From a virus: a stretch of DNA of 44,669 nt. Below the pieces are notes generated by a model, which was not told the origin of the DNA, did no database searches, and saw only the letters and a program-made list of their open reading frames with translations. The translations under genes and the position numbers were made by a program. Below, one piece after another: positions 22,976 to 30,228 of this stretch (position 1 is its first letter; each line of letters opens with the position of its first letter). The stretch lies in IMG/VR virus record IMGVR_UViG_3300046535_000838, positions 1 through 44,669 of that record; one strand, written 5' to 3'.

Positions 22976-23870
22976 CCTGTTTCTCCTTGCCCACTGTCCA
23001 ATGCTGGGCGGAAATGAAATCCTCTGTTGCTTTGATTAGGCGTTGCCCCTGCTCGCAGTAGGGTAGGGCGGCGCAGTAGTCGGCGCAACGCTTTTGCTCG
23101 GCCGGGCGTTCGCGCAGATCGTATCCGGGGCCCGCAGCATCTAGTGCGGCTTCACCCTCTGCCAGCGTGTCGTATAAACGGGTCGCACGCAAGTTCTTGC
23201 CTTTGTATAACGCATAGATTGCGGGGCGTTCCCAGCGTTCGTCGGCGCTGCACTCAGGTAATTCGTGTTGGGCCCGCCCATGTTCTATTAGCCGCTCCTT
23301 GATAAAGGCTTCGGTGCGATCCGTGGGCCACATTACAACGGGGATGACGAGGGCCGGAACCTGGGGATAATCCTTGGTGTGCTTTGCCTTGGCCTTCTGC
23401 CAATCTCGCAGGATGGCGACGACATCGAGATTGGTCACGGTGTAGCCGTGCTCGCGCAGCATCAGGGCATAGATGTTTTCCTGGGCTTCCCATTCCGGCT
23501 TGTTGCCGTCCTTGATTGCGTAGGTCGAGGTCAGCTTGTAGTCCTGAAGCCGCCCGTCGCTTTCGAGGAGGTAGCGGTCGAATGCTCCGGATATGCGCCA
23601 GCCGTGGCGCTCGATAAACAGGCGTTCCTCGCACCATGCCTGATCGTCGGCGCGTTCGAGGATGCCGTGGGCGATCTGCCCGATCAACGCCCAGATGCGT
23701 TCCGCGACATCTTCGGTAAGCTCGTCGGCGTGCGCTATCTCAATGGCGCGTTTGCGGGCGGGGCCGATGAGGCCAGTGACCGAGATATTTGCGTCACCCC
23801 TGCTGTATCGGTCGTTCTTTACCGCTTTGACGATCGAGGAGGGGAGGTTTAGGCGGTTGGTGATAATCAC
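22968..23870 (-). CDS. PD-(D/E)XK nuclease, RecB/Cas4-like exonuclease
   Basis: The protein has 300 residues from GTG 23870, which overlaps a small upstream gene (GTGA). The start reads VIITNRLNLPSSIVKAVKND. The nuclease core is ISGAFDRYLLESDGRLQDYK, with the Asp, Asp and Lys of the PD-(D/E)XK motif, then EWEAQENIYALML (QxxxY). C-terminal cysteines in KRCADYCAALPYCEQ fit an iron-sulphur cluster as in Cas4/AddB. It probably processes DNA ends in phage recombination or replication. An extension to 24071 has non-natural composition and overlaps other genes. Confidence 0.82.
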   Translation of the reverse strand: MIITNRLNLPSSIVKAVKNDRYSRGDANISVTGLIGPARKRAIEIAHADELTEDVAERIWALIGQIAHGILERADDQAWCEERLFIERHGWRISGAFDRYLLESDGRLQDYKLTSTYAIKDGNKPEWEAQENIYALMLREHGYTVTNLDVVAILRDWQKAKAKHTKDYPQVPALVIPVVMWPTDRTEAFIKERLIEHGRAQHELPECSADERWERPAIYALYKGKNLRATRLYDTLAEGEAALDAAGPGYDLRERPAEQKRCADYCAALPYCEQGQRLIKATEDFISAQHWTVGKEKQVA

Positions 23871-23971
23871 GCCAGCCTCGCGCCGATGGTGTTGCTGCGG
23901 TCGTCGAACACGCGCGCGGTAGCGTCGGCGTAGTCGGCGAGGATCGAGGCGATTTGGAAGGGCGCGCTCAT
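23867..23971 (-). CDS. 34-residue protein coupled to the Cas4-like nuclease
   Basis: ATG 23971 overlaps the preceding TGA (ATGA), and its own TGA overlaps the nuclease GTG (GTGA). It reads MSAPFQIASILADYADATAR and then VFDDRSNTIGARLA. It is a single helix with a polar end. The perfect overlaps on both sides argue that it is translated. Function unknown. Confidence 0.55.
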   Translation of the reverse strand: MSAPFQIASILADYADATARVFDDRSNTIGARLA

Positions 23972-24168
23972 GATCGATCCATTTCACTATATTCAGCACC
24001 AAGCCATAGGGTGCCTTTATCGACATACAGATGAAAAATGCCGATCGTCCAAAAAGTATCTGGATCAACAATTCTGAACGGCATGGATTGGTCGAATTGC
24101 TCTAAGAGCGCCCTGAACTCTCCGATAGTTGGGTCGGTTATAATTACGTTATCATCGTCGCCCATCAT
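23968..24168 (-). CDS. small hypothetical protein in the replication unit
   Basis: The protein has 66 residues from ATG 24168 (a second ATG is at 24165). It reads DDDNVIITDPTIGEFRALLE, then FRIVDPDTFWTIGIFHLYVD and AEYSEMDRS. It is acidic with alternating strands. Overlaps on both sides. No family is recognised. Confidence 0.6.
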   Translation of the reverse strand: MMGDDDNVIITDPTIGEFRALLEQFDQSMPFRIVDPDTFWTIGIFHLYVDKGTLWLGAEYSEMDRS

Positions 24169-24521
24169 CCTAAAATCCCCCGCACGATCATGTAGACATC
24201 CGGTTCCTCGTCCATCACGGGATCGTCGAACGGCGGGAGACCCGCACCCTCGCGGATCTGCCGGATGCGGGTCGAGACGATTTCGAGCGCCAGGGCGCGT
24301 GTGTCGGGGGAGGTGTTGCGCAGCCATGCGCCGTGATGGGCGCGGACCAGCGATATGATCAGGTGGGCATCTCCGATCCCGCAGCGGCGGATTTCACGGC
24401 TGAACGCCTGAAGCTTCGGCTCGGCTGCGAACGCCGCCTCGTATTGCGATTTTTTCGCTCGGTGAAAATTGCGGGTGAGTCGGGTGCGCTCATCGAGAGC
24501 GCGGGTCAGCGTATCGGTCAT
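24165..24521 (-). CDS. hypothetical helical protein in the replication unit
   Basis: The protein has 118 residues from ATG 24521, MTDTLTRALDERTRLTRNFH, then FSREIRRCGIGDAHLIISLV, ending DEEPDVYMIVRGILG. It is arginine-rich and helical. It follows the preceding gene by four bases. No family is recognised. Confidence 0.6.
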   Translation of the reverse strand: MTDTLTRALDERTRLTRNFHRAKKSQYEAAFAAEPKLQAFSREIRRCGIGDAHLIISLVRAHHGAWLRNTSPDTRALALEIVSTRIRQIREGAGLPPFDDPVMDEEPDVYMIVRGILG

Positions 24522-24525
24522 CAGA

Positions 24526-24891
24526 TCATTCCGACCTGAAACGGTTGCAATATTCTCTCTCAAGAAATTGAAACATCCGCTCATGGTTGTCCGGTTCTTC
24601 GCGCCAGAACGGTACGACGCTTTCTTGAGCATAGAGGCTTGTACCGTCATGCCAGCATGGCCCGCCGAGTAGCCAGCATTTCTCATGGCTTGGAGCGTCG
24701 TCGTCGCCTAACGGCGTGCGTGAATGCATTTCCAGGCCGGCACTCCATTGGAGGCCGTTTCCGCGCTCGCAATCCTCGCCTAAATCGGTAACGTGGAAAT
24801 GCATCGCACCTTTTGCTCCGGTTACAGTCCAGATATGCTCAGGGTGTCCGAAACGTGGCGCATAGCGGTATTCGTGGCGATACTTGCTCAT
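24526..24891 (-). CDS. conserved phage protein of unknown function
   Basis: The protein has 121 residues from ATG 24891 with AAGGAG upstream. The pattern YRHEYRYAPRFGHPEHIWTV, GLEMHSRTPLGDDDAPSHEK, CWLLGGPCWHDGTSLYAQES, then VPFWREEPDNHERMFQFLER belongs to a conserved family in phages of Proteobacteria. It is the first gene of the replication unit. The many His, Cys and Trp residues would fit a metal site. The function is unknown. Confidence 0.75.
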   Translation of the reverse strand: MSKYRHEYRYAPRFGHPEHIWTVTGAKGAMHFHVTDLGEDCERGNGLQWSAGLEMHSRTPLGDDDAPSHEKCWLLGGPCWHDGTSLYAQESVVPFWREEPDNHERMFQFLEREYCNRFRSE

Positions 24892-24924
24892 CAGGTACGG
24901 CACTCCTTCAGCGGCGCGCGGGAC

Positions 24925-25006
24925 AGCGAGCGGTGACTTAAATCCCGTGGAGCGCCGCGCTTTAGAGGACAAATCGGATGATCAGTCCGATCGGCCACCG
25001 CTCGCT
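24925..25006. repeat. nested inverted repeat with palindrome at the replication-unit leader
   Basis: AGCGAGCGGTG (24925-24935) and CACCGCTCGCT (24996-25006) are an 11-base perfect inverted repeat. Inside it lies ATCGGA-TGATCAG-TCCGAT (24973-24991), a symmetric operator-like palindrome. The element is in the 194-base divergent gap before the leftward replication unit. It may act as a structured leader, an operator, or both. Confidence 0.5.
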
Positions 25007-25085
25007 TGCCTTATATGATAAGCACCAATCCGATGCGGGCGCAAGCGGTATTGCGACAATTGATATTGACTGCTAAGCTGGGCGC

Positions 25086-25319
25086 ATGGACACACCAAAG
25101 CGCGGGCGTCCCCGCCAGACCCATTGCCAGCGCGGCCACCCGTTCACCGGCGACAACATCTATACGGAGCGCGACGGGACGCGCGGCTGTCGGGCCTGTC
25201 GGGCGGCTACGCATGCGCGCTGGCGGGAGGAGCACCCGGCACGGTGGGCGGCGATCAGGGATGCTGCGTCGCGGCGGGCGAAGGCGCGGCGGCGGGCGGC
25301 GGGAAATAATTCTGATTGA
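25086..25319 (+). CDS. small basic zinc-ribbon protein
   Basis: The protein has 77 residues, MDTPKRGRPRQTHCQRGHPF, then TGDNIYTERDGTRGCRACRA. The CxxxH...CxxC set would bind zinc, and the flanks are very rich in arginine. The pattern is shared with HNH-related small phage proteins, but no catalytic His-Asn-His is visible. A second protein of this kind lies at 34655. It probably binds nucleic acid. Confidence 0.65.
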   Translation: MDTPKRGRPRQTHCQRGHPFTGDNIYTERDGTRGCRACRAATHARWREEHPARWAAIRDAASRRAKARRRAAGNNSD

Positions 25320-25334
25320 CGGGCACGATTTCGG

Positions 25335-25363
25335 TTGACCGGCATGCCGTCAATGACTATGTT
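25335..25363 (+). promoter_or_regulatory. sigma70-like rightward promoter
   Basis: TTGACC (25335-25340), a 17-base spacer and TATGTT (25358-25363) give a good promoter. Transcription would start near 25370, just before GGAGG and the ATG at 25389. Confidence 0.65.
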
Positions 25364-25388
25364 CGGTGTCGAGAGAACGGAGGACACC

Positions 25389-25532
25389 ATGACCACAGAA
25401 ATGATCCGATGCAGAAGCCGCTCAGTCGCACTCAGACTAGCGCCTTGGGCTTGTGTGCTGGCAAAGGTCGAGGGCGGCTTTATGGCCTTTGAGAGTTACG
25501 CCGATTATCGGACGTGGCGGCGGCAACGCTGA
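25389..25532 (+). CDS. small hypothetical protein
   Basis: The protein has 47 residues, MTTEMIRCRSRSVALRLAPW and then FMAFESYADYRTWRRQR. It is basic. An 18-base segment covering the ribosome site and the start codon is identical to that of the next gene at 25551. Confidence 0.6.
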   Translation: MTTEMIRCRSRSVALRLAPWACVLAKVEGGFMAFESYADYRTWRRQR

Positions 25533-25550
25533 CCCGCGACGGAGGACACC

Positions 25551-25724
25551 ATGACCATAACCAAGACTGAGGCGATTGCTCGACTGACTAGGCGCTGGGA
25601 GGAACAGGCCGAGAAGTTCCCGACAATGCGTAACGAAACGCCGCTCGAAATGTACCTCGCAATGAACTGGCGGCGCGTAGCAGCAAACGGGATGCTCGCA
25701 CCATACGCCACGAACGCAGCCTAA
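25551..25724 (+). CDS. small hypothetical protein
   Basis: The protein has 57 residues, MTITKTEAIARLTRRWEEQA then EKFPTMRNETPLEMYLAMNW. It is helical and basic. It shares its start segment (25540-25557) with the gene at 25389. No family is recognised. Confidence 0.6.
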   Translation: MTITKTEAIARLTRRWEEQAEKFPTMRNETPLEMYLAMNWRRVAANGMLAPYATNAA

Positions 25725-25752
25725 CCCGCAACACCAGCCGAGGGGACGGACG

Positions 25753-25923
25753 ATGACCAAGCGTGAAGCAACAGCAGCAGCCTTGCAGCGATCGGGCCGG
25801 GTGGTGAGCATGTTTGTCGTGCGCAATCGCGCGCTTGGTTTCGGCGTTTGCACCGAGCAAGAGTTGGCCGAGTTGCGCATACCGCGTGCGGATGTCGTCG
25901 CAGACATTCGGCACCCTGAGTAA
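25753..25923 (+). CDS. small hypothetical protein
   Basis: The protein has 56 residues, MTKREATAAALQRSGRVVSM then FVVRNRALGFGVCTEQELAE. The 25-base leader-start segment at 25737-25761 is identical to one at 26347-26371 in front of a different gene. Confidence 0.6.
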   Translation: MTKREATAAALQRSGRVVSMFVVRNRALGFGVCTEQELAELRIPRADVVADIRHPE

Positions 25924-26006
25924 GGGGACGCCCGCCGGCACCAGGGTCGGACATTTCTGAGCACATTTGAGCACTAAAATGCCTGTCTCGAGTAAGGGGA
26001 ACGACG

Positions 26007-26177
26007 ATGACAGACCGTGAATTGCTAGAAGATATCGCCCAGCGACTCTTCAAAATAGAAGGCGAGATTGGCAATATCCCGGAGGTCAAGGCCGTTCGAG
26101 ATGCGGCCGCTGTGTACCGCGCCTTTTGCCAACAGGAAGCTGAAGCCATCAAGAAAGGGCAAAAGGTGCCGGCATGA
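26007..26177 (+). CDS. small hypothetical helical protein
   Basis: The protein has 56 residues, MTDRELLEDIAQRLFKIEGE, then CQQEAEAIKKGQKVPA. It probably forms a coiled coil. AAGGGGAACGACG precedes the ATG. Its TGA overlaps the next start (ATGA), which opens the first copy of a 27-base repeat. In the 83-base gap before it, TGAGCAC occurs twice ten bases apart (25958, 25968). Confidence 0.6.
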   Translation: MTDRELLEDIAQRLFKIEGEIGNIPEVKAVRDAAAVYRAFCQQEAEAIKKGQKVPA

Positions 26178-26323
26178 CCAGCCGCCTCGCGCTCCACATG
26201 CAAGGGAAACGACGAATGACGGATCGCATCTTTGGAATCGTGTTGATAGTCTCCGGGTTGGCACACGTGTTTGGGGCCGTCTGCGCCTACAATCACTGGT
26301 TCGGTATGGCAATCAGCCGATGA
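26174..26323 (+). CDS. small membrane protein starting in a repeated module
   Basis: The protein has 49 residues, MTSRLALHMQGKRRMTDRIF, then a membrane helix GIVLIVSGLAHVFGAVCAY. The first nine residues are encoded by a 27-base repeat present three times. An internal start at 26216 (MTDRIFG) with AAGGGAAACGACG upstream would give 35 residues and may be the main product. Confidence 0.5.
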   Translation: MTSRLALHMQGKRRMTDRIFGIVLIVSGLAHVFGAVCAYNHWFGMAISR

Positions 26324-26382
26324 CCAGCCGCCTCGCGCTCCACATGGCCGAGGGGACGGACGATGACCAAGATGGCCGTTAG
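26320..26382 (+). CDS. 20-residue frame made of two repeat modules
   Basis: It reads MTSRLALHMAEGTDDDQDGR. It consists of the 27-base repeat (26320-26346) fused directly to the 25-base leader repeat (26347-26371) that starts the next gene. It may be only a coupling relic left by recombination rather than a functional protein. Confidence 0.35.
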   Translation: MTSRLALHMAEGTDDDQDGR

Positions 26383-26629
26383 TGCCGCGAAGGCGATCGA
26401 ATTGCATTACGCCATGAACCGGCAAGACCCGTTCTCGTGGGGATGGCGGCACGGGTTTCAGACCAAGGCGGTTTGCCGCCGCGAGGATGCCGAAAACTTC
26501 TTCGGAACGCATCGGCAGCCTCCTCTAAAGCCGCAATTTAGCGCAGAGCAAATTGACGAGTACATGAAGGGTCGCGCCGCTGGTGCTGCCAGCGATACGG
26601 GCGCGCTTTTGCAGAATGCCGGTCTATGA
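26363..26629 (+). CDS. small hypothetical protein
   Basis: The protein has 88 residues from ATG 26363, inside the 25-base leader repeat. It reads HYAMNRQDPFSWGWRHGFQT, then CRREDAENFFGTHRQPPLKP and QIDEYMKGRAAGAASDTGAL. No family is recognised. Its TGA overlaps the next start. Confidence 0.65.
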   Translation: MTKMAVSAAKAIELHYAMNRQDPFSWGWRHGFQTKAVCRREDAENFFGTHRQPPLKPQFSAEQIDEYMKGRAAGAASDTGALLQNAGL

Positions 26630-26820
26630 CCAGCCGCCTCGCGCTCCACATGGTCGATGCGCTGCCGCTGCGCTCGGTCTGGGTCGGACGCCCGTCACCA
26701 AGGCGTAATCCTCGACTGCTGCCGTGGTGGCTGCGTGCGCTGGGTCTGTTCACGGGTTTGTCGATCGGCGGGGCGGTCGTCGTCATCGCCACGGCGAAGA
26801 TCCTGCGGATTGGGCTGTAA
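26626..26820 (+). CDS. small membrane protein starting in a repeated module
   Basis: The protein has 64 residues. It starts with the third copy of the 27-base repeat (MTSRLALHM), followed by an arginine-rich stretch and one membrane helix, ALGLFTGLSIGGAVVVIATA. The ATG overlaps the preceding TGA. Confidence 0.6.
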   Translation: MTSRLALHMVDALPLRSVWVGRPSPRRNPRLLPWWLRALGLFTGLSIGGAVVVIATAKILRIGL

Positions 26821-26834
26821 GGGAATTTCGAGGG

Positions 26835-26927
26835 ATGGGGAACATGCTAATCTTCTGTCTAGGTGTGCTCGTCGGATTGGTGCTCGCACTCGCCATTAGC
26901 GGAATTGTGCAATTACTCAACCGATAA
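26835..26927 (+). CDS. 30-residue single-helix membrane peptide
   Basis: It reads MGNMLIFCLGVLVGLVLALA then ISGIVQLLNR. Almost the whole peptide is one membrane helix. GAGGG precedes the ATG closely. Small hydrophobic peptides like this are common in phage early units. Confidence 0.5.
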   Translation: MGNMLIFCLGVLVGLVLALAISGIVQLLNR

Positions 26928-26992
26928 GGGCCGCACTGTGAGCGACCGAGGACAAACAGAGCTTATTCTGGGGGTCGGGAAAGGGTTTAGCG

Positions 26993-27328
26993 ATGGCTGA
27001 CGATGCCATTGATATCGTCAAGATTGTTATGTTCAAGCAACGTGAGTGGTTTGTTTATCGGTTCAACCAAGGGAGCCTAGAGGGCTGGCGATCGTTCGGT
27101 GTTTCGCATGAGCGCATTACCGATAATCGAGATGTTACGGTGCTGACGCGAGCACTGGCGATCTTAGACAAGGCATATCCTGACGAGCCTTGGTTTGATG
27201 ATTTTCACGAGTATTGGGTTTCAGCCCTGCCGGCTACGTTACCGATTGTTTGCGTGAGACCGCGCATGAATCCATTCGAAGGCGGCTGGGTTATATCGCC
27301 GATCCCTTTGGCCCATCTTTGCCGTTAA
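26993..27328 (+). CDS. hypothetical protein
   Basis: The protein has 111 residues, MADDAIDIVKIVMFKQREWF, then EGWRSFGVSHERITDNRDVT and LDKAYPDEPWFDDFHEYWVS. It has mixed alpha/beta character and no recognised family. A GGGAAAGGG ribosome site precedes it. Confidence 0.65.
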   Translation: MADDAIDIVKIVMFKQREWFVYRFNQGSLEGWRSFGVSHERITDNRDVTVLTRALAILDKAYPDEPWFDDFHEYWVSALPATLPIVCVRPRMNPFEGGWVISPIPLAHLCR

Positions 27329-27342
27329 TCGAAACACGCTCT

Positions 27343-27504
27343 ATGAGTAAGCCGAGCGCCATAGATGCCCTGCGACAAGCTATGCAGCACGAAGGAGCGC
27401 CGCGCTGGTGGTGGATCACGGGGCTGTTCGCGATTGCCGTCGTGATGCCGCTGTTTCGGGGCATGGGATGGTTGCGGGAGAGGATAAAGGACTTAAATCC
27501 GTAG
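27343..27504 (+). CDS. small membrane protein
   Basis: The protein has 53 residues, MSKPSAIDALRQAMQHEGAP, then a membrane helix WWWITGLFAIAVVMPLF and a basic end. It would sit in the inner membrane with the N-terminus inside. Function unknown. Confidence 0.6.
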   Translation: MSKPSAIDALRQAMQHEGAPRWWWITGLFAIAVVMPLFRGMGWLRERIKDLNP

Positions 27505-27596
27505 CCGTGCCGTGCTATCTACCGCTGATGCGCAACATGTTCCGCCGCACGCTCGTCTATCGCATGCTCGCGGCGATCCTCAACAACCAGGAGAAA

Positions 27597-27809
27597 ATGA
27601 TGGCAACACTCGCCGACATCCAAGCCGCCGTCGCCGCCGAGAAGACCGTCGAGGATTCCGTCGTCGCTCTGTTGGGGCAGATTTCCCAGCAGTTGAAGGA
27701 CGCCATTGCGGCCAATGACCCGGCTGCGATGCAGGCTGTCGTGGATCAGATTGACGCCAACACGAAGGCGCTCAGCGACGCCGTGACGGCCAACACCGTG
27801 ACCCCCTAA
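27597..27809 (+). CDS. small coiled-coil protein
   Basis: The protein has 70 residues from ATG 27597 (CAGGAGAAA upstream). It reads MMATLADIQAAVAAEKTVED, then VVALLGQISQQLKDAIAAND. This helical pattern is common among small phage and prophage proteins of unknown role. An upstream ATG at 27528 would add 23 residues. It ends overlapping the convergent VRR-NUC gene by four bases. Confidence 0.65.
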   Translation: MMATLADIQAAVAAEKTVEDSVVALLGQISQQLKDAIAANDPAAMQAVVDQIDANTKALSDAVTANTVTP

Positions 27810-28252
27810 CCCTCCTCTGCGGCGAGCGCGGCGGCCATGCCGCGCTTGATCCGCTCTGTCGCCGGCTTCGACTCGCGAATGCATGCCTGCAAAGGCCACC
27901 AGGGGCCGGCCAGGAGGGCGCGGAACTCATCCAGGCTCCGCGCTACCGCGACCAGTTGCTTGGCTGCCAGCAACTCCTTGTGAGTGTCTTCCTGCACCTT
28001 TGAAACGACACCCTTCCGAACTTTCCGAACGGTGTCTTTCTCTGTCTTCAGTTCGAGAAGCCAGACACGCCCATCGTAAAAAATCTGGATGTCAGGCATG
28101 CCAGCCTTGAGGCCGGTAGCCTTTAGAGCCTTGCCGCGTGCAGCGCCGCCGCCGCCTGCCGGGAAACTCGTGAATATCGCGGGCGGGGCAAGCGCCCACG
28201 TGAGATACCCAACGATCTGTCGCTGGAGCGCCTGTTCGGGTTGCGACCTCAC
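27806..28252 (-). CDS. VRR-NUC domain nuclease
   Basis: The protein has 148 residues from GTG 28252, which overlaps the upstream TGA (GTGA). It reads SQPEQALQRQIVGYLTWALA, FTSFPAGGGGAARGKALKAT, GLKAGMPDIQIFYDGRVWLL, then ELKTEKDTVRK. The order E...G...PD...ELK is the VRR-NUC active site. Such enzymes act on branched or structured DNA and are common in phages. An upstream start at 28429 would overlap a secreted-protein gene fully in another frame. Confidence 0.82.
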   Translation of the reverse strand: MRSQPEQALQRQIVGYLTWALAPPAIFTSFPAGGGGAARGKALKATGLKAGMPDIQIFYDGRVWLLELKTEKDTVRKVRKGVVSKVQEDTHKELLAAKQLVAVARSLDEFRALLAGPWWPLQACIRESKPATERIKRGMAAALAAEEG

Positions 28253-28533
28253 CGACAATGCCCCTCGGGGCGCGGACCCTGGTAGTTTTCGATGCAATTC
28301 GATTGGGCCGTGAAACAGCCGGCCGGACGCGGCTCGCATCGAAGCCCACTGCCTGATGGCAGGATGGGCCACCAGCCACGCTCGATCGCCCGGATTGCCG
28401 CATTGCAGGTATCGGCTGATTTGGCACAAACCTCCTCGCCCGTAGGCAGAAGTAGCACGTAATCTCCCGACGATGCGACGGCAGCGCCAGCGACCAGCAG
28501 CCCGATCGCGGCGTATGAGGCGAGCGCGGTCAT
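28249..28533 (-). CDS. secreted cysteine-rich small protein
   Basis: The protein has 94 residues. MTALASYAAIGLLVAGAAVA is a signal peptide with cleavage near residue 20. The mature part has six cysteines (VCAK, TCNAA, LRCEP, GCFTA, NCIEN, HCR), likely disulphide-bonded in the periplasm. Coupled to neighbours by overlaps. It could act in superinfection exclusion or envelope change; no family is recognised. Confidence 0.65.
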   Translation of the reverse strand: MTALASYAAIGLLVAGAAVASSGDYVLLLPTGEEVCAKSADTCNAAIRAIERGWWPILPSGSGLRCEPRPAGCFTAQSNCIENYQGPRPEGHCR

Positions 28534-28883
28534 TTCTTCATGTGCTCGTAACAGGTTCTGCGGTAGCCGCTTGGGCTAGGCCAGCCGCATCCGGCCACCC
28601 GCGTACATCCTGGTTCATCGCACACGTTCTCAAAACTTTCAGCAGATCGGCACTCGGGACATATGTTCCATAGATTGCTCGCCTGATCGGGATCGGGGAA
28701 TTGGATGATCGCTTTTTCCTCTCCACTCCAGCCGCACTCCTTGCACCGAAACAGCAATGCGGGGTTGCTCATCGCGGGGCTAGGAAGGCGTTGCCACGTT
28801 TCACCGCGCCTTTCGATGGCCGGCGGGGCGGCTGCCGCTTCGTTCTGCGGCTTGCGGGGAGGCTTGGGCGATTTCCACGTCAT
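28530..28883 (-). CDS. zinc-ribbon protein
   Basis: The protein has 117 residues from ATG 28883. A basic, Pro-rich N-terminus leads to FRCKECGWSGEEKAIIQFPD, then NICPECRSAESFENVCDEPG and CTRVAGCGWPSPSGYRRTCY. CxxC pairs form at least one zinc ribbon. An alternative start is ATG 28772 (MSNPALLFRC). Probably binds nucleic acid or protein. Confidence 0.65.
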   Translation of the reverse strand: MTWKSPKPPRKPQNEAAAAPPAIERRGETWQRLPSPAMSNPALLFRCKECGWSGEEKAIIQFPDPDQASNLWNICPECRSAESFENVCDEPGCTRVAGCGWPSPSGYRRTCYEHMKK

Positions 28884-28896
28884 AGCACGCTGATCT

Positions 28897-30198
28897 TTAA
28901 AGTTTATTCTGGTCAGATAGGAAGAAATCGGGAACCGGAGCGCCAGCCTTGACGCTCTCGCCGATGACGCGCACGGCTTCGTCGTAGCTGCCACGAGCGT
29001 CGGCTACCTCGTCATATGGCTGCTCGAACAAACCGCCCAGAGGCTTATCTTGCTGCCGCCGGGCCTTGCTGGCAAGCGAGTGCCGCCCGCTACCCTCATA
29101 ATGCGCCATGCGCTCGCGGATGTCGGCGACGTAGGACGCCTCGCGCTCGATCAGGATGCAGTCACGCCCGGTTGCTAGAGCCGCAACCCCTGTGGTCCCG
29201 CTGCCGGCGAATGGGTCCAGTAGCAGGCCGTCCTTCGGGCAGACAAGTGCTACCAACCATTTCATCAATTCGACGGGTTTAATTGTTGGATGACGGCTAC
29301 CCCATCTGTCCTCTTTTTGAGCCTTACTTGAGAAATGGAATCGTCGCTGGTCGGACCCGGGTGTCCCCGAGAAGAAGAACCGCGCAGCCGAACCGTCATC
29401 TCCATACCCAACACCAAATCCGTCCCGCTTTTCGCCATCTGAGCCGACATCAAATCCGCGCGTTCCTCCTTGCCGAACGGGGTGATTAGGACTTGCTGTC
29501 GTCTGCGGAAACGCCGCCAGCACCTCCTCGGAGCCGTCGTGGCACACGTTCGCTGGCCAGCGGCCGAGCATCGGATCGTCGGACACGGTGAACGCGCGAC
29601 CCTGTTCCCACGCGCCAGACCCCTTACCGTTATTCCGCGTATCGCCGTTGGCGGGCGCCGCGCGAGTGTGCGTCGTTCCCCGCGAGACAGGCGCAGCAGT
29701 CTCGATCCGGCACTCGTCGATCTGCATCGACCGCTTGCCGCCCGGCTTGTACGCCAGCACGATCGGCTCATACGCGGGCTTGAGCATGTCGCGGCGCTTC
29801 GGAAAGCCGGTCCCGAACAAAAACATGATACAATCTTGAATTACGAACCCAGCATCTTCGATTGCACAGGTTAGCCGATGGTGCGTGCGACAACCGCCAA
29901 ACGCGGCCAAGAAAGCTCCGGGTCGCATTATTGAGGCAATTTCGCTCCATGTTTCCGGTCTGAACGCTATATCGCCACCATCCCATTGGCTGTTCATAAA
30001 TCCTGATGAAAGGCGAGCCATCGCACCGTCCCGCCCGTGTTTTGCGGGCGCGGCGTTCAATGCCCCAAATCGCTTTTGTGTCGGCAACAAATGATATGGA
30101 GGATCGCAGCACACGGCATCAATAATGATCCCGCGCTCTCGCAGCTTCGGGATTTCCGCTAAGCAATCGCCGTGGATAACCTCGATATTTACTCCCAT
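28897..30198 (-). CDS. DNA methyltransferase, beta-class, probable N6-adenine type
   Basis: The protein has 433 residues. Catalytic motif IV DPPY is at residues 32-35, before motif I FAGSGTTG near 330, which is the beta-class order. HPTIKPVELMKWLVALVCPK just before motif I is typical. The middle, about 150-300, holds a long insert (target recognition) with several Gly/Asn-rich stretches. No restriction partner is visible, so it is an orphan enzyme, which in phages usually protects DNA from host restriction or tunes gene expression. Confidence 0.9.
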   Translation of the reverse strand: MGVNIEVIHGDCLAEIPKLRERGIIIDAVCCDPPYHLLPTQKRFGALNAAPAKHGRDGAMARLSSGFMNSQWDGGDIAFRPETWSEIASIMRPGAFLAAFGGCRTHHRLTCAIEDAGFVIQDCIMFLFGTGFPKRRDMLKPAYEPIVLAYKPGGKRSMQIDECRIETAAPVSRGTTHTRAAPANGDTRNNGKGSGAWEQGRAFTVSDDPMLGRWPANVCHDGSEEVLAAFPQTTASPNHPVRQGGTRGFDVGSDGEKRDGFGVGYGDDGSAARFFFSGTPGSDQRRFHFSSKAQKEDRWGSRHPTIKPVELMKWLVALVCPKDGLLLDPFAGSGTTGVAALATGRDCILIEREASYVADIRERMAHYEGSGRHSLASKARRQQDKPLGGLFEQPYDEVADARGSYDEAVRVIGESVKAGAPVPDFFLSDQNKL

Positions 30199-30228
30199 TG
30201 GTCTACTACTTCATCATCGCTCATAATT

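Noticed and set aside
22968-24071. 367-residue version of the Cas4-like nuclease
   Set aside because: The extra N-terminal part overlaps two small genes in other frames and is very arginine-rich; GTG 23870 fits with a GTGA overlap.
28253-28429. Upstream extension of the VRR-NUC protein
   Set aside because: It overlaps the signal-peptide gene almost completely; the GTGA junction at 28252 is a better start.
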